A DNA stretch of 57,864 nt from CAZOHG01 sp964579725 (lineage in GTDB: Bacteria > Zhuqueibacterota > JdFR-76 > BMS3Abin05). Where the stretch lies: contig CAZOHG010000019.1 of assembly GCA_964579725.1 (NCBI GenBank), positions 1 to 57,864 of the forward strand, read 5' to 3'. Positions 25,575-34,577 of this stretch are shown in pieces (within the stretch, counting starts at the first letter, position 1; each line of letters opens with the position of its first letter). The notes beneath the pieces are model-generated. The model ran no database searches, had not been told where the DNA came from, and saw nothing but the letters and a program-made list of their open reading frames with translations. Both the position numbers and the translations under genes were made by a program.

Positions 25575-28169
25575 TTACCGCACGACAATTGTAACAAACG
25601 GGCCGCTGCCCAAATACCGGGCGGCCGCCCGCCGCACGTCTTCCGGCGAAACCCTTTTCAATTGGTCGAAAAGACCTGTCCAAAAGCGAAAATCGCCGTA
25701 GGCGTACTCACTTAAACCCAAAAAATAGGCCTGATTTTCCCGCGGTAGCTGACGCATGAGGTACCGACCGATCAGTTGATTGACGGATTTTTGCACCTCT
25801 TTCTGTGAAAAACGGGATTTCGGAAAGTCGAAGATTTCCTTTTGCAAAGCTTTGCTGGCAGCGGTTAGATTTTGAGGCCGGGTTCCCATGGTGACTACAA
25901 AATAGGGCAATTTGTCCAGTGAAACCGACGAACCAATCGAGTACGCCCACCCCTTTTGTTCCCGTAAATGAAACGCCAGTTTCGAGGAAAGAATCGCGTT
26001 GGCCACCATGAGTGCCGGAAGGTCCCCGCGGGTAAATCGGCCGAGCGGTTTGCCAATCAAAATAAACGACTGGCTTTGGCCCAATTTTTTCTCAAGACGA
26101 ATGGATTGGGCAAGTTGAGTTAGAGCCGGGTTCGGAACAGCTTTAACCGGGCTTGCCTGCCAGGAACCAAAAGCCTTTTCCACCGCCGCGAGTATTTTGT
26201 CTGCTGGGGTACTGGTCACAACGGTCAGAATCAAATTAGAAGGGGTGAAATAGCCTTTGTAATACCTCTGAATATCGTTCTCTGAAATGCTCTCAATTTG
26301 AACCGGATTCCCCAAAACCGGACGCGCTAACAAGGAATCCCGAAAGATTTTCCGAAAGAACAAACGGCTGGCGAGCGAGCGAGCGGAACCCGCTCCGTGC
26401 CTCGCTTGCGCCGCCAGCTGCTTCTTCACGGCCTGGAGGTCACGGACTTTGAGCAGGGGATTTTCCACAATGTCCGCCAGAATATTCAGCGAAGGCAGCT
26501 CAAAATCGTGAAGAGCTTCCATTCGAATGTAAGAATAAAAAGGCGACAAATAATAGTTGTCGTACGGAATGTAGGGGTTGTCGTGCAATTTCAAGTGCGT
26601 GCCCATAGCCTCAAGCGTGTCTTCCAAAGCCTGTTTGCTCAAATGGCGCGTCCCTTTTCCCAACAAATAATGCAACACCTCGGTAATCCCGTTTTTGCCA
26701 GGTGGTTCCATGAGCAGGCGATTTTTGGCCAAAATGTGAAATCCTGTGACGTCCGAGCCGGGTTTGGACGCCACAATGACGGTCAGACCGTTACCCAAGA
26801 TTTTCTTTCGAAATTGCACCTGTACAAGGGCCTTATTTTTACGGGATTCCTTCGGCTGGGGTTTTACAACCGTAACCACCGGTTTCATATTGGAAAAATA
26901 TTTTCGTGCCACTTGCTGAAGCGTCCAAGGCGATACCGATTGAATTTTTTCGTTGTAAGAATTCAGAAAATCGTAGCCGCCCAGGTAGAGTGACGTGGCC
27001 TTCATCATACCAAAATAATGGGGACGTTCAAAAAGGTACGTGTTTTCGGACCGAATTGAATTTTTCAAATGACGAAGTTTTGTTTCCGAAACCGGATTGT
27101 CTCTCAAATCCCGCAAAACGCCTTCAATGGTCTTAACCGCAGCGGACGGGGCAACGCCCGGTGCCAGAGTGGCGTCGATTTTCAGAAGGGAGAGATCGGG
27201 GTGAACCTGGTAGTCCGAATAAATCTGAAACGCCTGTGGCTGCCCACCTTTTTGAAAAGCCTCTTGCAGCTTCTCGTTCAAAACAGCATTAAGCAGGTCA
27301 AAAGCGTAATAGTCCGAACTGGTGTACCGGGGTGCCGGAATGCCGAAAGACAGCAAGGGTTGTTTTACCTCTTCGTGCGTTACAAAAATGGCCTGACTCC
27401 GAATCGATTTTGGGGTGATTTTGACCGGAGCGGGGACGTCTCCGGGCGGGTACGGGCCGAAATATTTTTTCACCAGTTCCTTCATTTTCGATGTGGAAAA
27501 ATCACCAATCAGAACCGCCACCATATTGTTGGGAACGTAGTGAGATTTGTAATAGCGAAACACGTCGTCCCGTGTGGTGTTGGCCAACGACGGGTAGGTA
27601 CCCAATACCGGGTAGGCGTAGATTGTTCCTTTGAAATAAATGGAATTGAAAAATTCCTCCGCACGATACGACGGCTGCGTCAAATCGCGGGCAATTTCCT
27701 CCAACACGATTTTCCGTTCCTTCTTAAATTTTTCGGGCAAGATCGTGGAATTAAACAACATATCCGATTGAATATCCAGGGCCGTTTCAAAATGTTCTTT
27801 GGGCGCCAAAACCATGAAATCGGTGTAGTCCCAATCGGTGTGGGCATTGTTGTAGCCGCCGATAAAATCCATCTCGTCGTAAAGCTGTTTTTGTGTCCGC
27901 TTTTTGGTTCCGTTAAACAAAAGATGTTCCAAATAGTGGGAAGCCCCGTTTATTGCGGGTGTTTCGTTGCGCAGGCCGGTTTTTACAATGACCACCGAAG
28001 CTATCACGGGATTGGCGTGATTTTCCACGTACAGAACTTCCATTCCGTTTTCCAAAATGGAGAATTCAATGGGCGTGCCCGTTTTGGCAAACAAGTGACC
28101 GACCAACATAAGCCATGCCGCCAAGGCCAATCCCGCCACCCGTTGCCTTCGTTTTATGAGAGGTGACAT
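25575..28169 (-). CDS. M16-family zinc metallopeptidase (insulinase/pitrilysin type)
   Basis: This 864-residue protein has a Sec signal (about residues 1-28) and two M16 halves. The N-terminal half carries the inverted zinc motif HYLEH (residues 78-82), with the third ligand probably Glu158 in ERKIVLEEIARD. The C-terminal half (from about 440) keeps the fold but has no HxxEH, as expected for the inactive partner domain. It would degrade peptides in the periplasm. AAGGA precedes the ATG. It lies 15 nt after the small zinc-ribbon gene, so the nitroreductase, zinc ribbon and peptidase probably form one operon. Confidence 0.92.
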   Translation of the reverse strand: MSPLIKRRQRVAGLALAAWLMLVGHLFAKTGTPIEFSILENGMEVLYVENHANPVIASVVIVKTGLRNETPAINGASHYLEHLLFNGTKKRTQKQLYDEMDFIGGYNNAHTDWDYTDFMVLAPKEHFETALDIQSDMLFNSTILPEKFKKERKIVLEEIARDLTQPSYRAEEFFNSIYFKGTIYAYPVLGTYPSLANTTRDDVFRYYKSHYVPNNMVAVLIGDFSTSKMKELVKKYFGPYPPGDVPAPVKITPKSIRSQAIFVTHEEVKQPLLSFGIPAPRYTSSDYYAFDLLNAVLNEKLQEAFQKGGQPQAFQIYSDYQVHPDLSLLKIDATLAPGVAPSAAVKTIEGVLRDLRDNPVSETKLRHLKNSIRSENTYLFERPHYFGMMKATSLYLGGYDFLNSYNEKIQSVSPWTLQQVARKYFSNMKPVVTVVKPQPKESRKNKALVQVQFRKKILGNGLTVIVASKPGSDVTGFHILAKNRLLMEPPGKNGITEVLHYLLGKGTRHLSKQALEDTLEAMGTHLKLHDNPYIPYDNYYLSPFYSYIRMEALHDFELPSLNILADIVENPLLKVRDLQAVKKQLAAQARHGAGSARSLASRLFFRKIFRDSLLARPVLGNPVQIESISENDIQRYYKGYFTPSNLILTVVTSTPADKILAAVEKAFGSWQASPVKAVPNPALTQLAQSIRLEKKLGQSQSFILIGKPLGRFTRGDLPALMVANAILSSKLAFHLREQKGWAYSIGSSVSLDKLPYFVVTMGTRPQNLTAASKALQKEIFDFPKSRFSQKEVQKSVNQLIGRYLMRQLPRENQAYFLGLSEYAYGDFRFWTGLFDQLKRVSPEDVRRAAARYLGSGPFVTIVVR

Positions 28170-28184
28170 AAAAAGTCCTTTCCA

Positions 28185-28376
28185 TTAAAGTCCAAGAAGC
28201 CGGAGCAAAATCCGAATAAGTGGGTAAGCAAATAAAAAGGCCATAACAATGGCCAGCCATTTGAGTGAAGATTTCTGTTCCGGAAATTCATAGCCGCAAT
28301 AGGGACACACCTTGGCGTCCTTCGGAACCGGCATGGCGCATCCGGGGCATTCCTTTTCATTTTTGCCGATTTCCAT
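28185..28376 (-). CDS. Small zinc-ribbon protein with one C-terminal membrane helix
   Basis: This 63-residue protein carries a CxxC...CxxC ribbon (Cys10, Cys13, Cys24, Cys27; ECPGCAMPVPKDAKVCPYCG) and a C-terminal hydrophobic helix (about residues 40-62, LKWLAIVMAFLFAYPLIRILL). The ribbon would face the cytoplasm if the tail is a simple anchor. The ATG shares a base with the nitroreductase stop (TAATG). Function unknown; such ribbons often serve as small adaptors. Confidence 0.8.
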   Translation of the reverse strand: MEIGKNEKECPGCAMPVPKDAKVCPYCGYEFPEQKSSLKWLAIVMAFLFAYPLIRILLRLLGL

Positions 28377-29197
28377 TACCGAACATCCTCTTTTTGTTTT
28401 TCCGTAACTTCCGTCGGTTCGGCCGAGCCGTTCAGAACCGCTTCCCGCAGCACCGTTTCTGCCTGGTCAAATCGCTTTAAATAGTAGTGCAATTTGTTCT
28501 CAAAGCTCGACGTCAAATTCGTTAATTTGTAACCGATTTTCATTTGCTGGTACCATTGCCGCAACGGTTCCTCGGGAACCGGCTGGTACTGACGACGAAA
28601 TACGACAATGTCTTTTGGAAACCGTGGTGGAATTCCCGGAGAAGGAATTTTGCGGTATCCCAAGACCAGTGTGGCCACCGGCAAAACCCCGTCTGGGAGT
28701 TTCATTTTCTCCCGCAGAAAAGGGATGTCCAGAAGGCCGGTTTTTCCGGTGTCCGACAGCATGACAGAAGCAAGGCCCAGGGCTTCGGCTGCAATCGTCA
28801 TGGCCATGGCCGCCAATCCCGCGTTAAAAACAGCCAGCGTGTGAGCCAGCAGGCTTTTCGTTTCAAATTCGGTTAGCACCCGCCCGATTCGGTGCACGTC
28901 GCTGCAAATGACTACGGCTCTGTCGCCGTTGAAGGGGATTTTTGTGCCAAAGATTTCGTGCCAGTCGTGCCGGTCAAATGCGACAAAAGACCATGTTTGA
29001 AGATTCACGGAACTGGGGGCGTACCGCCCGGCCTCCAAAATAGCGTTCATGATTTCATCCGGGACGGGATCGTCTTTGAAGCGGCGACAGCTTCGGCGTG
29101 TACTGAGTAATTTCAAGGCGGGATTGCCAGCAAAGCCATTTGGAATTTGGGCTTTTCCCTGAAACAAATAGAGAAAATTTTTGAAAAAAGCTCTCAT
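28376..29197 (-). CDS. Nitroreductase-family flavoprotein
   Basis: This 273-residue protein shows the FMN-binding nitroreductase pattern: LLSTRRSCRRFKDDPVPDEIMNAILEAGRYAPSSVNLQTWSF early, then AGLAAMAMTIAAEALGLAS and a VLGYRK segment. It would reduce quinones, nitro compounds or flavins with NAD(P)H. An extra C-terminal stretch of about 70 charged residues beyond the domain is unusual. I placed the start at the ATG at 29197; a GTG at 29278 with AGG upstream would add 27 residues. It overlaps the zinc-ribbon gene by 1 nt. Confidence 0.82.
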   Translation of the reverse strand: MRAFFKNFLYLFQGKAQIPNGFAGNPALKLLSTRRSCRRFKDDPVPDEIMNAILEAGRYAPSSVNLQTWSFVAFDRHDWHEIFGTKIPFNGDRAVVICSDVHRIGRVLTEFETKSLLAHTLAVFNAGLAAMAMTIAAEALGLASVMLSDTGKTGLLDIPFLREKMKLPDGVLPVATLVLGYRKIPSPGIPPRFPKDIVVFRRQYQPVPEEPLRQWYQQMKIGYKLTNLTSSFENKLHYYLKRFDQAETVLREAVLNGSAEPTEVTEKQKEDVR

Positions 29198-29434
29198 TTT
29201 TTCACTTTCACGCGTCAATTCGAAATTTGGCTCAGAATGAATGAGGGACCGCGCTGACACTTTGAGTTTTGTGCTCACAAAAACCTGCTGCTTCTTCGGT
29301 CGCCTTTTCCCCTGCTCCCAATTTCTTCAGCAATTGCCCCCAAGAATTAGGGTGATTTAATCTCCCTCGCGCCCAAATTCGTCTGTCGCTTGGAGCCTGT
29401 TGGCGCCGGAATGCGCCTTAGGTCCTCTTCTGCC

Positions 29435-30985
29435 CTACAACGGAATATTGCCGTGCTTTTTTTTCGGATTGTGGTCGACCTTGTTACGGGTCATTTCCAG
29501 CGCCCGAATGAGTTTGGGCCGCGTTTCAGACGGCTCAATGACGTCGTCAATGTAACCCCTTTCGGCCGCAATGTAGGGACTGGCAAACCGGCGTCGGTAC
29601 TCGTCTTCCAATCTGGCCAAAACCTTCGCCGGATCGTCGGATTTTTTGATCTCTTTGCGAAAAATTATTTCCACGGCCCCTTTGGGCCCCATGACGGCGA
29701 TTTCAGCCGTGGGCCAGGCGTAATTGACATCCCCGCGAATGTGTTTGGAACTCATGACGTCGTACGCGCCACCGTAGGCTTTCCGCACAATGACGGTGAT
29801 TTTGGGCACGGTCGCCTCGCTGTAGGCGTACAACAATTTGGCACCGTTTTTAATAATACCCCGCCATTCCTGATCAGTTCCGGGCAAAAAACCGGGGACG
29901 TCTTCAAACGTAATAATCGGAATATTAAAGGCGTCACAAAATCGCACAAAGCGGGCCGCTTTAATGGAGGAATCGATGTCCAGCACTCCGGCAAGGTAAG
30001 CCGGTTGATTGGCCACAATTCCCACCGAGCGTCCGTTCAGGCGGGCAAAACCAACCACAATATTGGGCGCGTAGTCTTCGTGAACCTCCAAAAAATCGCC
30101 TTGGTCCACAACGCGCGTAATGATGGCTTTCACGTCGTAGGGCTTGTTCGGATTTTCCGGCACAATGGTGTTTAGTTCCGCGTCCCGCCGATTGGGATCG
30201 TCTTTGTTTTCCACAACGGGCGGATCTTCCAGATTATTCTGCGGCAAAAAGCTCAAAAGTCGCCGTGTTTTCAGCAGGGCGTCCGCTTCATTTTCAGCCA
30301 CAAAATGCGCCACGCCGCTCTTGCTGGCGTGTGTCATGGCACCACCCAATTCTTCAAAAGTAACATCTTCGTGGGTTACGGTTTTTACCACATTGGGCCC
30401 CGTAACAAACATGTGGCTGGTTTTCTTTACCATCAGGATAAAATCGGTAATAGCGGGTGAATAAACGGCGCCTCCCGCGCAGGGGCCCAAAATGACCGAA
30501 ATTTGGGGAATCACGCCGGAAGCCAGCGTGTTACGCAAAAAAATATCGGCGTAGGCGCCCAAACTGACCACACCCTCCTGAATCCGTGCCCCGCCCGAAT
30601 CATTCAATCCGATGACAGGGGCGCCCATTTTCATGGCCAAATCCATGATTTTACAGATTTTCTTTCCGTGCGCTTCAGAAAGAGAGCCGCCCAAAACCGT
30701 AAAATCCTGTGAAAACACAAAGACCAAGCGCCCTTCTACCGTACCGTACCCCGTCACTACACCATCCCCCAAAAAGCGCTGTTTGTCCAAACCGAACTCA
30801 GTGGAACGGTGCCGCACCAACATGTCGACTTCTTCAAAACTGCCTTCATCGAGAAGGAGGTCCAAACGTTCCCGCGCCGTTAGTTTCCCCTTTGCGTGCT
30901 GGGCGTCGATTCGCTTCTGGCCTCCCCCCAAAAGCGCCTGGGCTTTCAGTTCCCGCAACTGCTTGATTTTTTCCTCAGTGGTCAT
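29435..30985 (-). CDS. Propionyl-CoA carboxylase carboxyltransferase (beta) subunit
   Basis: This 516-residue crotonase-fold carboxyltransferase moves CO2 from carboxybiotin to an acyl-CoA. Motifs include RLDLLLDEGSFEE, the oxyanion-forming GLNDSGGARIQEGV, GPCAGGAVYSPA and RKAYGGAYDVMSSKH. Asp409 in the last motif is, as I recall, the residue that favours propionyl-CoA where acetyl-CoA enzymes have Ile. The ATG at 30985 overlaps the B12-subunit stop (ATGA); an upstream in-frame extension is within that gene. Its biotin carboxylase and carrier lie about 4.5 kb away in another operon. Methylmalonyl-CoA decarboxylase alpha is the alternative, but its membrane partners are not here. Confidence 0.9.
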   Translation of the reverse strand: MTTEEKIKQLRELKAQALLGGGQKRIDAQHAKGKLTARERLDLLLDEGSFEEVDMLVRHRSTEFGLDKQRFLGDGVVTGYGTVEGRLVFVFSQDFTVLGGSLSEAHGKKICKIMDLAMKMGAPVIGLNDSGGARIQEGVVSLGAYADIFLRNTLASGVIPQISVILGPCAGGAVYSPAITDFILMVKKTSHMFVTGPNVVKTVTHEDVTFEELGGAMTHASKSGVAHFVAENEADALLKTRRLLSFLPQNNLEDPPVVENKDDPNRRDAELNTIVPENPNKPYDVKAIITRVVDQGDFLEVHEDYAPNIVVGFARLNGRSVGIVANQPAYLAGVLDIDSSIKAARFVRFCDAFNIPIITFEDVPGFLPGTDQEWRGIIKNGAKLLYAYSEATVPKITVIVRKAYGGAYDVMSSKHIRGDVNYAWPTAEIAVMGPKGAVEIIFRKEIKKSDDPAKVLARLEDEYRRRFASPYIAAERGYIDDVIEPSETRPKLIRALEMTRNKVDHNPKKKHGNIPL

Positions 30986-31416
30986 GAATGGATTCCTTCC
31001 GTCTCTTGGCTCGCCCGATTTTTCTCGTACCATTCTCGGATGTACCGCACAATGTCCTGGGTGTTAGTCCCGGGGCCGAAAAGCTTTCCGGTCCCCAGGG
31101 CCTCCAATTTTTTCATGTCTTCCTCGGGGATGATTCCCCCACCGGTGAGCAGGACGTCATCCAAACCTTTTTCACGCATGAGTTCCAACACGCGAGGGAA
31201 AATGGTCATGTGGGCTCCGGAAAGAATACTGAGCGCAATAACATCCACGTCTTCTTGAAGGGCTGCTTCCACAATCATTTCGGGTGTTTGCCTGAGCCCC
31301 GTGTAAATCACCTCCATTCCGGCATCCCGAAGACTGGCGGCCACCACTTTTGCCCCGCGATCGTGTCCGTCCAAACCGGGTTTGGCAATTAGCACGCGTA
31401 TTTTTCGGTCGGTCAT
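30982..31416 (-). CDS. Cobalamin-binding small subunit of an acyl-CoA mutase
   Basis: This 144-residue Rossmann-like B12-binding protein has the cobalt-ligand motif DGHDRG (His18 in D-x-H-x-x-G), the SILSGAH loop and LLTGGGIIP near the nucleotide tail. It supplies coenzyme B12 to a separate catalytic subunit. It is the only such gene in the window, although two catalytic subunits are present. GGAGAGG lies before the ATG at 31416, which is preferred over an upstream extension. It overlaps the carboxyltransferase gene by 4 nt and follows the mutase at 31738 after 321 nt. Confidence 0.92.
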   Translation of the reverse strand: MTDRKIRVLIAKPGLDGHDRGAKVVAASLRDAGMEVIYTGLRQTPEMIVEAALQEDVDVIALSILSGAHMTIFPRVLELMREKGLDDVLLTGGGIIPEEDMKKLEALGTGKLFGPGTNTQDIVRYIREWYEKNRASQETEGIHS

Positions 31417-31737
31417 GGTACCTCTCCCACGTTTAAAGTGCAAAAACTTTATTTTTCGAACTGCCGAAAATACAAAGACACGACAAAAAACACAACGATT
31501 CCACCCACCGGTAGACTGGTGGGCGAGGTTTCAGCCCGTGTCCCGCAGACACGGAGGCAAATTTCTGAAACCCAAAATCGGCAATTCGGGATTTGAAATC
31601 AAAAATCCACACCCAAAAGAAGCTCCCCAGCCTGATTTCCCCTAAAAACCGTTTTTTGTCCCGCAAAAGCAACACCCTTTTACTCAAACCAACTACTCGG
31701 AGGGGAAGATTTTCCCCTTGCCCAAAGCAATTTCACC
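31417..31737. other. Intergenic region between two mutase subunit genes
   Basis: This is 321 nt with no supported gene. It holds a nested inverted-repeat element (31504-31572, listed separately) and a 7-bp hairpin AGGGGAA/TTCCCCT at 31701-31718 that has no T-tract in either direction. The distance is unusual for two genes encoding subunits of one enzyme. Confidence 0.7.
31504..31572. repeat. Nested palindromic (REP-like) element
   Basis: Three inverted repeats lie within 69 nt. CCCACC/GGTGGG is at 31504-31509 and 31518-31523. An 8-bp perfect outer pair, GGTTTCAG/CTGAAACC, is at 31527-31534 and 31565-31572. Inside it is CCGTGT/ACACGG at 31536-31541 and 31549-31554. The single strand could fold into two adjacent hairpins, one compound. 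No T-tract follows, so it is not a simple terminator. The layout resembles repetitive extragenic palindromes. Confidence 0.5.
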
Positions 31738-33399
31738 TCAAAAAATAATCGGTTCGCGGTATTCACCAAATTCTTCGCGGAGAACCTGAATCATTTCACC
31801 CAGGCTCGCGTAGGCACGGGCACACTCAATAAATCGCGGCATTAAATTGGAGCCGTCTCGTGCCGCATTCCGAAGTTTCTGGAGGCAATTTTTCACTTTT
31901 TCCCCGTCCCGTTCCGCCTTGACCTTTTTTAAACTTCGCACCTGTTCTTTTTCGACCTCGGGGTCAATGCGAAGAATCGGAATGTCAATCTTTTCATTTT
32001 CCTCAACATAATCATTTACCCCCACAATAATTCGCTCTTTTTTGTCAATTTCCTCCTGGTACCGAAAGGCGGCATCGGCAATTTCTTTTTGGAAAAAGCC
32101 CTTTTCAATGGCAGGAATGACGCCGCCCAAACTCTCAATACGCTCAAAATAGGCTTCCGCTTGTTCCTCCATTTTGTTGGTTAAGGATTCCACAAAGTAG
32201 GAACCTGCCAGAGGGTCAATCGTGTTGGCGACGCCAATTTCGTGAGCCAAAATTTGCTGGGTGCGCAGAGCAATTTTGACCGCCTTCTCTGAGGGAAGAG
32301 CCAGTGTTTCGTCCATGGAATTGGTGTGCAGCGATTGCGTGCCGCCCAAAACGCCCGCCAACGCCTCGTAGGCCGTCCGCACGATGTTGTTTTCCGGCTG
32401 CTGGGCAGTAAGGGAACAACCTGCTGTTTGCGTGTGGAAGCGGAGAAGCCAGGATCGCGGATTCCTGGCTCCGTATTTTTCGCGCATGTGCCGTGCCCAA
32501 ATCCGCCGCGCCGCCCGAAATTTGGCAATCTCCTCGAAAAAATCGAGGTGAGAATTGAAAAAGAATGAGAGTCGAGGGGCAAAATCATCCACATTCAGGC
32601 CCGCTTTCAACCCGTACTCCACGTAGGTAAAACCATCGGCCAATGTGAAAGCCAATTCCTGAACGGCTGTGGAACCGGCTTCTCGAATGTGGTAGCCGCT
32701 AATTGAAATGGTATTCCATTTGGGAACCTCATCTTTGCAAAATGCCATCGTGTCCGTAATAATACGCATGGAGGGTTCCGGGGGGAAAATATATTCTTTT
32801 TGGGCAATGTACTCTTTTAAGATGTCATTCTGAATGGTTCCCCGCAATTGTTTAGAAGACACCCCCTGCTTTTCTCCCACCACAATGTAAAAGGCCAGCA
32901 AAATAGAGGCCGGTGAATTAATGGTCATGGAAGTGCTGACTTTATCCAGCGGAATGCCGTCGAAAATAATTTCCATGTCCTTGAGTGTGTCCACGGCCAC
33001 GCCGCACACCCCGACTTCACCATGGCTTCGCGGATGATCGGAATCGTACCCCATGAGGGTCGGGAGGTCAAAGGCGGTGGAGAGCCCCGTTTCACCGTGC
33101 TTTAACAAATAATGAAAGCGCTTGTTGGTGTCCCGTGGGGTGCCAAAACCGGCAAATTGTCGCATGGTCCACAGGCGCCCACGGTACATGTTGTAGTGCA
33201 CGCCCCGAGTGTAAGGGTACTCCCCCGGAAAACCAACATCCCGCAAATAATCTGCGTCCGCCAGATCATCCGGGGTGTAGAGTGGTTCCACGGGTTCCGA
33301 AGAAGTCGTTACGAATTTTTCTTTTCGATCCTTGGACTTCTTTTTCATGTCCTTTTTCCAGCGTTCTTTTTCTTGCCGGATTTTTTCGAGATCGTCCAT
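31738..33399 (-). CDS. Acyl-CoA mutase catalytic subunit, isobutyryl-CoA mutase type
   Basis: This 553-residue B12-dependent mutase barrel is paralogous to the protein at 18918-20576. The two discriminating positions are Phe82 (TMRQFAG) and Gln200 (YIAQKEY), spaced 118 apart. They equal the Phe80/Gln198 pair of Streptomyces isobutyryl-CoA mutase rather than the Tyr/Arg of methylmalonyl-CoA mutase. It is therefore predicted to interconvert isobutyryl- and n-butyryl-CoA. The His of SISGYHIREAG is kept. A lysine-rich N-terminal helix (residues 1-28) is extra. AGGAGA precedes the ATG. MeaB lies upstream and the B12 subunit downstream. Without biochemistry, methylmalonyl-CoA cannot be fully excluded. 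Confidence 0.85.
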   Translation of the reverse strand: MDDLEKIRQEKERWKKDMKKKSKDRKEKFVTTSSEPVEPLYTPDDLADADYLRDVGFPGEYPYTRGVHYNMYRGRLWTMRQFAGFGTPRDTNKRFHYLLKHGETGLSTAFDLPTLMGYDSDHPRSHGEVGVCGVAVDTLKDMEIIFDGIPLDKVSTSMTINSPASILLAFYIVVGEKQGVSSKQLRGTIQNDILKEYIAQKEYIFPPEPSMRIITDTMAFCKDEVPKWNTISISGYHIREAGSTAVQELAFTLADGFTYVEYGLKAGLNVDDFAPRLSFFFNSHLDFFEEIAKFRAARRIWARHMREKYGARNPRSWLLRFHTQTAGCSLTAQQPENNIVRTAYEALAGVLGGTQSLHTNSMDETLALPSEKAVKIALRTQQILAHEIGVANTIDPLAGSYFVESLTNKMEEQAEAYFERIESLGGVIPAIEKGFFQKEIADAAFRYQEEIDKKERIIVGVNDYVEENEKIDIPILRIDPEVEKEQVRSLKKVKAERDGEKVKNCLQKLRNAARDGSNLMPRFIECARAYASLGEMIQVLREEFGEYREPIIF

Positions 33400-33629
33400 T
33401 TGAATCTTCTCCTAAAAAATTTTAGGTTGAATTTGTTTCCCTTCGTGCACTTCGGACTAATCGTTCTCTCAGAAACGCAGGCATTTCCAGAAATTTACTG
33501 TTCCTTAATGTTCAATTCAAACTTTAGCCCGGAACAGGTAGATTCTCCCCGCGCGTGCAAATTTCTCAATAGAGTTTTCATTCCCATTTTTTACGCGAAA
33601 TCCGTCCCATTTTGCAAAGATTCCGCTCT

Positions 33630-34577
33630 CTACTCCCCCTGTTTTCCTTTTTCAAATTCGGCCAATACCTGCTGCAAGGATTTTTTCCGATCCAAAATGT
33701 CCTCCAGTGCCCGGCGAAAACGGGTCTCCCTTTCCTTCGTCCAATACTGTTTCAGGATTTGCTCTTCCAAATAACGCCGAATCCGTTCTTCGACTCGCCG
33801 CCTGAATTTTTCTTTCAAAATGTTCTTCTCTTCCTGAAAGGTACGAAAGGCTTCTAACTTTTCGTAAAGTTTGTCAATACCCTTCCCCTCACTGGCAACG
33901 GTTTGGATGACGGGCGGATTCCATTCGCCACGTGCCGGCTTTAGTTTTAAAACGGACAGAATTTCAAGGTAGGCTCGGTCGGCTCCCTGGTGATCGGATT
34001 TATTTAAAACAAAAATATCTCCGATTTCCATGAGCCCTGCCTTCATCGCCTGGACCGAATCTCCCGATTCTGGAACCAGCACCACGACGGTGGCGTCGGC
34101 TGTTTGCATGATGTCCAATTCGGATTGCCCCACCCCAACCGTTTCCATTAAAATGACCTCCTTTCCAAAAGCATCCAGTACGTCGGCCACGTCTTGTGCC
34201 GCCCGGGAGAGCCCCCCCAAACTGCCGCGCGTGGCCATGCTGCGAATAAAAACGTCGGGGTCGAGTCCAATATCTTCCATGCGTACCCGATCTCCCAAAA
34301 GCGCCCCTCCTGTAAAGGGGCTTGTGGGATCTACGGCAATGACTCCCACGGTTCGTCCTGTTTTCCTGTAAAAAGTGACCAAACGATCCACCACCGTGCT
34401 TTTTCCCGCTCCGGGCGGGCCTGTAATGCCGACGCGGTAGGCTCCTTTCAAATGGCCGTAAATTTGATCGAGAAGAGGTTCAGCACGAGAATTTTGGTTT
34501 TCAACGAGCGTAATCAGGCGCGCCAGTGCACGTCTGTCTCCTTGAAAAAATCGTTGCAACAGTTCGGCCTGGGTCAT
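33630..34577 (-). CDS. meaB: MeaB-type GTPase chaperone of B12-dependent mutase
   Basis: This 315-residue G3E-family GTPase protects and loads B12 mutases. Motifs are the P-loop GITGPPGAGKST (about residues 48-59), VDPTSPFTGGALLGDRVRM, ETVGVGQSE (switch II) and LNKSD for guanine specificity. Its C-terminus is helical and charged. The ATG at 34577 overlaps the glycosyltransferase stop (ATGA), so translation is coupled to an LPS gene. The mutase at 31738-33399 lies 230 nt downstream and is the likely client. Confidence 0.93.
   Translation of the reverse strand: MTQAELLQRFFQGDRRALARLITLVENQNSRAEPLLDQIYGHLKGAYRVGITGPPGAGKSTVVDRLVTFYRKTGRTVGVIAVDPTSPFTGGALLGDRVRMEDIGLDPDVFIRSMATRGSLGGLSRAAQDVADVLDAFGKEVILMETVGVGQSELDIMQTADATVVVLVPESGDSVQAMKAGLMEIGDIFVLNKSDHQGADRAYLEILSVLKLKPARGEWNPPVIQTVASEGKGIDKLYEKLEAFRTFQEEKNILKEKFRRRVEERIRRYLEEQILKQYWTKERETRFRRALEDILDRKKSLQQVLAEFEKGKQGE

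Noticed and set aside
27069..28166. Plus-strand open frame antisense to the M16 peptidase
   Set aside because: Same reason: the sense gene has a complete zinc motif and signal peptide, while this has nothing recognisable.
31701..31718. AGGGGAA/TTCCCCT hairpin after the second mutase gene
   Set aside because: No T-tract follows on either strand.
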